DNA of 10,019 bases, from positions 1 through 10,019 of the forward strand of contig CAKQDQ010000091.1 of NCBI GenBank assembly GCA_934229335.1, read 5' to 3'. Made by a program: the position numbers and the translations under genes. This DNA is from an uncultured Prevotella sp. (lineage in GTDB: Bacteria > Bacteroidota > Bacteroidia > Bacteroidales > Bacteroidaceae). Of this stretch, positions 6,455-10,019 are shown piece by piece. Positions within the stretch are counted from its first letter, which is position 1; each line of letters opens with the position of its first letter. The notes below the pieces were generated by a model, which saw nothing but the letters and a program-made list of their open reading frames with translations, was not told where the DNA came from and did not search any database.

Positions 6455-7791
6455 TATTTTACGTCTAATAAGGCTTTCTCAGCCGCTTCCACCCTTTCGA
6501 AGTTGAAGCCATCGAGAATGTGCTGCATCAGAGCCTGTATGCGGTCGTTGCAGAGGTTGCCGATAGAGCCTTCGTGAGTGTGGTGAATGTTCTTGTTAGG
6601 AGTAAAGTTGCCCGCTTCAATGTCGAGTCCCACCTTTTTGTAAGCGTCGCGGAACGGCATACCGTTAGCGGCAAGGCGGTTCACCTCCTCTACAGAGAAT
6701 ATAGCGTCGTACATAGGGTTATCCAGAATATCCTTGCGCACCTCAATCTTGTTGATGATGTAAGCCGTCATGGCGAGACAGTCCTTCAGTTCGTCGAAAG
6801 CAGGTAGGAACACCTCCTTTATAATCTGCAAGTCGCGGAAGTATCCGCATGGCAGGTTGTTCTGTATCAGCGTAACCTGTGTAGGCAGAGCCTGTAGCTT
6901 GTTACACTTAGCTCGTATCAGTTCGAAGACGTCAGGGTTCTTCTTGTGAGGCATGATGCTCGAACCCGTGGTACACTCCTTAGGCAGCTTCACAAACTGG
7001 AAGTTCTGCGAGTTAAACAGGCAGGCGTCGAACGCTAACTTCGCCATTGTTCCTGCGAGTCCTGCGATGGAGAACGCTACGTTGCGCTCCATCTTGCCTC
7101 TGCCCATCTGTGCGTACACCACGTTGTAGTTCATGGAGTCGAAGCCAAGCAGGTCGGTAGTCATCTGGCGGTTAAGTGGGAACGAAGAGCCGTAGCCGGC
7201 GGCAGAACCGAGAGGGTTGCGGTTAGTCATCTTGTATGCAGCCTGAAGATACAGCATATCGTCGGTCAGCGACTCAGCGTAAGCACCGAACCACAGTCCG
7301 AAACTTGACGGCATGGCAATCTGCAAGTGAGTGTAACCAGGCATCAGCACATCCTTATACTGTTCAGACTTGGCGATGAGTTCATCGAAGAGCGACTTCG
7401 TCTCGTCAACCACCTCACGCAGGGCAGCTCGTGTAAAGAGCTTCAGGTCAACCAGCACCTGGTCGTTACGGCTTCTGCCAGAGTGAATCTTCTTGCCCAT
7501 GTCGCCGAGAGCGCGTGTGAGCATCAGTTCCACCTGTGAGTGAACATCCTCTATGTCGTCTTCAATAACAAACTCGCCCTTCTCGCAGATGTCGTAAATC
7601 TTGCGCAGCTCACGTAGCAGCACAGGCAGCTCATCGTCGGCAATAAGTCCGATAGAGTTAAGCATAGTGATATGAGCCATAGAGCCCATCACGTCATATT
7701 TAGCGAGATAGAGATCCATTTCGCGGTCTCTTCCCACGGTAAAGCGTTCAATCTCCTTGTTGATGGAATAATTCTTTTCCCAGAGTTTCAT
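6454..7791 (-). CDS. argH: Argininosuccinate lyase
   Basis: ArgH splits argininosuccinate into arginine and fumarate, the last step of arginine synthesis, in the cytosol as a homotetramer of the fumarase/aspartase superfamily. The 445-residue length is usual for the family. Visible motifs are HSGRSRNDQ (103-111), YTHLQ with the general-acid/base-region His155, NPLGSAAGYG (192-201), and the superfamily signature GSSIMPHKKNP (276-286), whose serine pair 277-278 includes the catalytic serine on the mobile loop. The ATG at 7791 follows a TAACTTTGC box (7827-7835) by about 35 nt, which supports this start. The C-terminus overlaps the downstream lipoprotein gene by one base. The usual partner argG is not next to it in this window. 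An overlapping 80-codon frame across its start (7748-7990) is judged spurious. Confidence 0.95.
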   Translation of the reverse strand: MKLWEKNYSINKEIERFTVGRDREMDLYLAKYDVMGSMAHITMLNSIGLIADDELPVLLRELRKIYDICEKGEFVIEDDIEDVHSQVELMLTRALGDMGKKIHSGRSRNDQVLVDLKLFTRAALREVVDETKSLFDELIAKSEQYKDVLMPGYTHLQIAMPSSFGLWFGAYAESLTDDMLYLQAAYKMTNRNPLGSAAGYGSSFPLNRQMTTDLLGFDSMNYNVVYAQMGRGKMERNVAFSIAGLAGTMAKLAFDACLFNSQNFQFVKLPKECTTGSSIMPHKKNPDVFELIRAKCNKLQALPTQVTLIQNNLPCGYFRDLQIIKEVFLPAFDELKDCLAMTAYIINKIEVRKDILDNPMYDAIFSVEEVNRLAANGMPFRDAYKKVGLDIEAGNFTPNKNIHHTHEGSIGNLCNDRIQALMQHILDGFNFERVEAAEKALLDVK

Positions 7792-7826
7792 GTCTATTTA
7801 TATAATATATAATTAATATTCTGTTT

Positions 7827-7835
7827 GCAAAGTTA
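7827..7835 (-). promoter_or_regulatory. argH: -7 box of a probable argH promoter
   Basis: On the minus strand TAACTTTGC (7835 to 7827) is an exact match to the Bacteroidetes TAnnTTTGC -7 element, and it would start transcription about 25-30 nt before the argH ATG at 7791. The -33 region, expected near 7856-7860, reads only TTAAG rather than TTTG, so the promoter may be weak or need an activator. No arginine-repressor box was identified in the 174-bp gap. Confidence 0.6.
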
Positions 7836-7906
7836 CAAATAAGAATTGGAATATGCTTAAAAACGATACTATTATTTGGAAGTACGTAGGCAAATTCTTC
7901 TCTTTG

Positions 7907-7938
7907 TTGCATAGAGAAATGTGTACGGTGTAACTTTG
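7907..7938 (+). promoter_or_regulatory. Plus-strand promoter-like site pointing into the GH43 3' end
   Basis: TTG (7907-7909), 21 bp, then TAACTTTG (7931-7938) fits the Bacteroidetes promoter consensus on the plus strand. No plausible plus-strand gene follows: transcription would start near 7945 and run antisense through the 3' end of the GH43 gene (stop at 7966). It may drive an antisense or small RNA, or be a chance match in AT-rich spacer DNA. It lies back-to-back with the argH -7 box. Confidence 0.4.
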
Positions 7939-7965
7939 TAAAAGCGAAAAGACGTGGTGGTGTAG

Positions 7966-9093
7966 CTACCACCTCCATTCGTTGTGCCACTTGAGCACAG
8001 GCATACCGTCTTCAAACTCTATCGGTAGCCAGACGTAACGACCGTCTATAGGGTTAGCTGGTGCCCATCTGTCGGCAAGAAAGATAAATGTGTCAGCCTT
8101 GCCATGAACTGGCAGTATGAACGTGCCCTGCGAGCGGAAGGTGTGTTCTGCGCCGTCGCCCCGACACGGGTTAGCATGGCGTGTCCAAGTGCCGAGCATA
8201 CTGTCGGCAGTCAGCAGACGTGCAGCGTTAGGGTCCCAGCCAGTGCAGCCAGAGGTTATCATGTAGTAACGTCCATCCTTCTTGAACAAGGTAGGAGCCT
8301 CATTGTGCCCCGCGGGGTCTATGCGGATATAGCGTCCGGTATAGTCCAAATAGTCAGGCGTCAGCTCCGCTATCTGCAGTGTGAGGTTATCCTCAGAGGA
8401 ATATACGTGATATGCGGTGCCGTCGTCGTCAACAAACAGGGTCATGTCGCGCGACATCTGTCCGCTTTCCATGTCACGGCATACAAACAGTCCCTGCCTA
8501 ATGGCGTCATACCACTCGTTAGTCCACCAAGGTTGGTCGTACTTGCCCTGCGCTGCCTTTCGTAACTGCTTTGCCGTGGTGCCGAGTGGAGCCTTGCCAG
8601 CGTTCACCCTGCCGTGTTTCACCAACTGGAACTGGCCGTTAGGGCTGTCGCTTACCGCCACCGCTACATGAGCAGCCCCGTAGCCTTGTCCTTTCAGTTC
8701 AAGATGAAAGTACATCACGAACTTTCCTGTCTTGGCGTTGTATATCACCTTGGGTCGTTCCATTATGCAGTCTTTGGCAATAGGACTCGTGGCATCGTCA
8801 GATACAGGCAGCACCACTCCCTCGTAGTGCCAGTTGTAAAGGTCGGCAGACGAATAACACGTTATGCCGACGAAGGCATTGTTAGTCACTTCGCCCTTAT
8901 GTTCGCCATACCACCAGTAACGTCCGTTGTGGTATAATATGCCACCTCCATGGGCATTGATAATCCTGCCGTCGGTATCCAACCACAGTTTACCAGGTCT
9001 GAACCTGTCGTATTGTTTCGTTTCCGCCTCTTGTGCGGAGACACACAGTGACAGTAGAGAGATAATAAGAATAAAGAGTTTTTTTGTAATCAT
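7966..9093 (-). CDS. Secreted GH43 glycoside hydrolase, exo-beta-1,3-galactanase-like branch
   Basis: This 375-residue protein has a Sec signal peptide (MITKKLFILIISLLSLCVSA, cleavage near 20) and a complete five-bladed GH43 catalytic domain with no added binding module. INAHGGGILYHNGRYWWYGE (45-64), MERPKV (111-116), SRDMTLFVDDDGTAYHVYSS (214-233), NEAPTLF with the probable general acid Glu265, and DRWAP...RYVWLPIEF (341-360) are typical of the subfamily that includes exo-beta-1,3-galactanases (GH43_24) and its neighbour GH43_34. The first-blade Asp that acts as base in most GH43 enzymes is not evident: Asn46/Ala47 stand near its position. This agrees with that branch. It probably removes galactose from galactan or arabinogalactan side chains in the periplasm. 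No SusC/SusD pair lies nearby, so it is not in a visible polysaccharide locus. It lies 48 nt after the M15 gene. Confidence 0.87.
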   Translation of the reverse strand: MITKKLFILIISLLSLCVSAQEAETKQYDRFRPGKLWLDTDGRIINAHGGGILYHNGRYWWYGEHKGEVTNNAFVGITCYSSADLYNWHYEGVVLPVSDDATSPIAKDCIMERPKVIYNAKTGKFVMYFHLELKGQGYGAAHVAVAVSDSPNGQFQLVKHGRVNAGKAPLGTTAKQLRKAAQGKYDQPWWTNEWYDAIRQGLFVCRDMESGQMSRDMTLFVDDDGTAYHVYSSEDNLTLQIAELTPDYLDYTGRYIRIDPAGHNEAPTLFKKDGRYYMITSGCTGWDPNAARLLTADSMLGTWTRHANPCRGDGAEHTFRSQGTFILPVHGKADTFIFLADRWAPANPIDGRYVWLPIEFEDGMPVLKWHNEWRW

Positions 9094-9141
9094 TCCGAAG
9101 TTATTATATCTTTAATATAATCTATAATGGAGAATTATGCT

Positions 9142-9822
9142 TTATAGTTCAAAGTGCTGATAGTCCTTTAGTGTGCGCCATGCTCCTCCCCAGTGGAAGC
9201 CGTGCTTGATAAATAAAGAGTAACAAAGGTCTCCGCGCTGTATCGCCATAGGTACAGCGGCACGGTTCTTGATATATTTGCGTCCCTCAGCAGGTTGCAC
9301 ACGGTTACCCTTCACGTAAGGGTTATACAGCGGATTAATGTCCACCGCCATCCCCATGCCGTGCTTCGACACACGAGAGCGTGAGCCAGTCATAAATCGG
9401 AAGTTAAAGCACGTGGTGTTGTTAGCCGCCATAGAGCGTTCGTCGTCAGCGTCATAGTCATCAATGAGCACCATGCGCCCTATGCGGTAGTTAGCCACAT
9501 ACAGCTCACGGAAGATGCTAAGCAACCTTGAGGCTATTGCTTTGTTACATACCATCTCGCCCACCTGCGTCTTGCCCTCAGCGTTGCGGTGCAACACGAG
9601 GAGGTAGCGCAGTTCAGATCGTTTCACGGTGCAGTCCTTGCCGAACGACCGTCCCTTCATGCGGTGGAACACATTGTCAGGAATAGGCTGTGCGGTAAAG
9701 TAGCGGTTCATGCGTTGCTGTGTCTCAGTAGCGTTGCGACATTCGTGCAACACATCGCCAGGACGTTGCGCCTGTACTTGACAAACCACGACAAGCATAA
9801 TGATAAAGAGAAGATGTCTCAT
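9142..9822 (-). CDS. Exported M15 family zinc peptidase (DD/LD-type peptidoglycan peptidase)
   Basis: This 226-residue protein begins with a Sec signal peptide (MRHLLFIIMLVVVCQVQAQ, cleavage near 18) and is predicted to act on peptidoglycan peptides in the periplasm. The zinc site is clear: SKHGMGMAVDINPLYNPYV carries His154 and Asp161, and HGFHWGGAW...KDYQHFEL carries His223 with Asp220 as the likely catalytic acid. This pattern resembles the M15C/VanY-type group, which contains D-Ala-D-Ala carboxypeptidases and L-Ala-D-Glu endopeptidases. Which bond is cut cannot be told from the sequence. The start codon ATG (9822-9820) shares the ATGA overlap with the stop of the nuclease gene upstream, so its translation is probably coupled to that gene. 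The protein is short and has no extra cell-wall binding domain. Confidence 0.88.
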   Translation of the reverse strand: MRHLLFIIMLVVVCQVQAQRPGDVLHECRNATETQQRMNRYFTAQPIPDNVFHRMKGRSFGKDCTVKRSELRYLLVLHRNAEGKTQVGEMVCNKAIASRLLSIFRELYVANYRIGRMVLIDDYDADDERSMAANNTTCFNFRFMTGSRSRVSKHGMGMAVDINPLYNPYVKGNRVQPAEGRKYIKNRAAVPMAIQRGDLCYSLFIKHGFHWGGAWRTLKDYQHFEL

Positions 9823-10019
9823 GCCATAGAGTTAACAATCTTTGTTATTTCATCTAAGGGATAGCCAGTCATTGTCGCTATGGATTCTTTTGTCATGCCT
9901 TTCTCAAGCATGCCGAGGATCATTTTCCTTAACAATAACTTCTGCTCCTTCAGTTGCGTGCTTTGCTCCTTCAGTTGCGTGCTTTGCTCCTTCAGTTGCG
10001 TGCTTTGCTCCTTCAGTTG
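9819..10019 (-). CDS. C-terminal part of a probable Rpn-type PD-(D/E)XK nuclease/transposase
   Basis: Only the last 66 residues lie in the window. They read as QLKEQST repeats, then QLKEQKLLLRKMILGML, then EKGMTKESIATMTGYPLDEI and TKIVNSMA before TGA at 9819-9821. The charged helical repeat followed by a short KGM.KE.IA..TG...DEI helix-turn-helix-like tail is characteristic of Bacteroidales Rpn family recombination-promoting nucleases, which have an N-terminal PD-(D/E)XK domain. That nuclease domain would lie beyond position 10019, so the assignment rests on the tail alone. The stop overlaps the M15 start (ATGA). Such genes are multi-copy and often linked to DNA mobility, although no terminal repeats of an element are visible here. 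Confidence 0.62.
   Translation of the reverse strand, partial: QLKEQSTQLKEQSTQLKEQSTQLKEQKLLLRKMILGMLEKGMTKESIATMTGYPLDEITKIVNSMA
9944..10019 (-). repeat. Perfect 21-bp tandem repeats encoding QLKEQST
   Basis: Units at 9944-9964, 9965-9985 and 9986-10006 are identical, and 13 bases of a fourth continue to the window edge. Each adds seven residues (QLKEQST on the minus strand), so copy-number change would keep the frame and lengthen a heptad-like coiled coil. Complete identity at the DNA level, including third codon positions, points to recent expansion. It may also be an assembly-sensitive site. Confidence 0.9.

Noticed and set aside
7748..7990. 80-codon minus-strand frame across the argH start and the GH43 stop
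   Set aside because: It overlaps the argH N-terminus in another frame, spans the argH -7 box and AT-rich spacer, and its product shows no recognisable domain or sensible composition.
8104..8565. 153-codon plus-strand frame inside the GH43 gene, downstream of the promoter-like site at 7907
   Set aside because: The opposite strand encodes a clear GH43 catalytic domain over the same bases. The plus-strand product is rich in Arg/Ser/Val shadow-type sequence with no motif. I kept only the promoter as a possible antisense RNA signal.
9944..10019. CRISPR array
   Set aside because: The 21-bp units are directly adjacent without spacers and encode an in-frame heptad repeat.

Overview
The window looks like a Bacteroidales chromosome, most likely Prevotella or a close Prevotellaceae relative. 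The signs are Bacteroidetes-type promoters (TTG, about 20 bp, TAnnTTTGC), A-rich leaders without clear Shine-Dalgarno sites, a DUF5686-type outer-membrane protein, a surface protein ending in the LYNIAGQRV...KGI..NGK tail common in Prevotella, and an Rpn-type nuclease with a helical C-terminal tail. No core-genome marker fixes the species.

Region 1 (1-2974, + strand, visibly more AT-rich). A GC-rich folded segment (1-80) and an 11-bp tandem duplication lie upstream of a clear promoter (206-237). This drives a large secreted multi-domain protein (349-2564) and, 31 nt later, a 63-residue Gly-rich and acidic small protein (2596-2787). The large gene is interrupted in its signal peptide: an ATG (349) plus the expected signal peptide is broken by a run of seven C (366-372). 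Five or eight C would restore one frame. This is either phase variation by homopolymer slippage, a lesion, or a base-calling error. The unit ends in a roughly 160-bp nested palindrome (2815-2974) that separates it from the convergent genes.

Region 2 (3001-10019, all - strand, read right to left). A truncated Rpn-type nuclease/transposase enters from the right edge with perfect 21-bp tandem repeats. It overlaps an M15 peptidase (ATGA), followed by a GH43 glycosidase related to the exo-beta-1,3-galactanase branch, then argH, a lipoprotein with a four-cysteine Rieske-like domain overlapping argH (TAATG), a YqiA-like esterase, and a DUF5686-type beta-barrel protein. The order mixes cell-wall turnover, glycan use, arginine synthesis and envelope functions. 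Only two junctions, nuclease/M15 and argH/lipoprotein, are tight enough to argue for translational coupling.

The most interesting leads are the poly-C switch in the surface-protein signal peptide, the small protein behind it, the Rieske-like lipoprotein with CxxC pairs in place of the Cys/His ligands, and a pair of related palindromic elements used as bidirectional terminators. I see no CRISPR array, tRNA, rRNA or phage module. The only sign of a mobile-type gene is the nuclease tail at the right edge.
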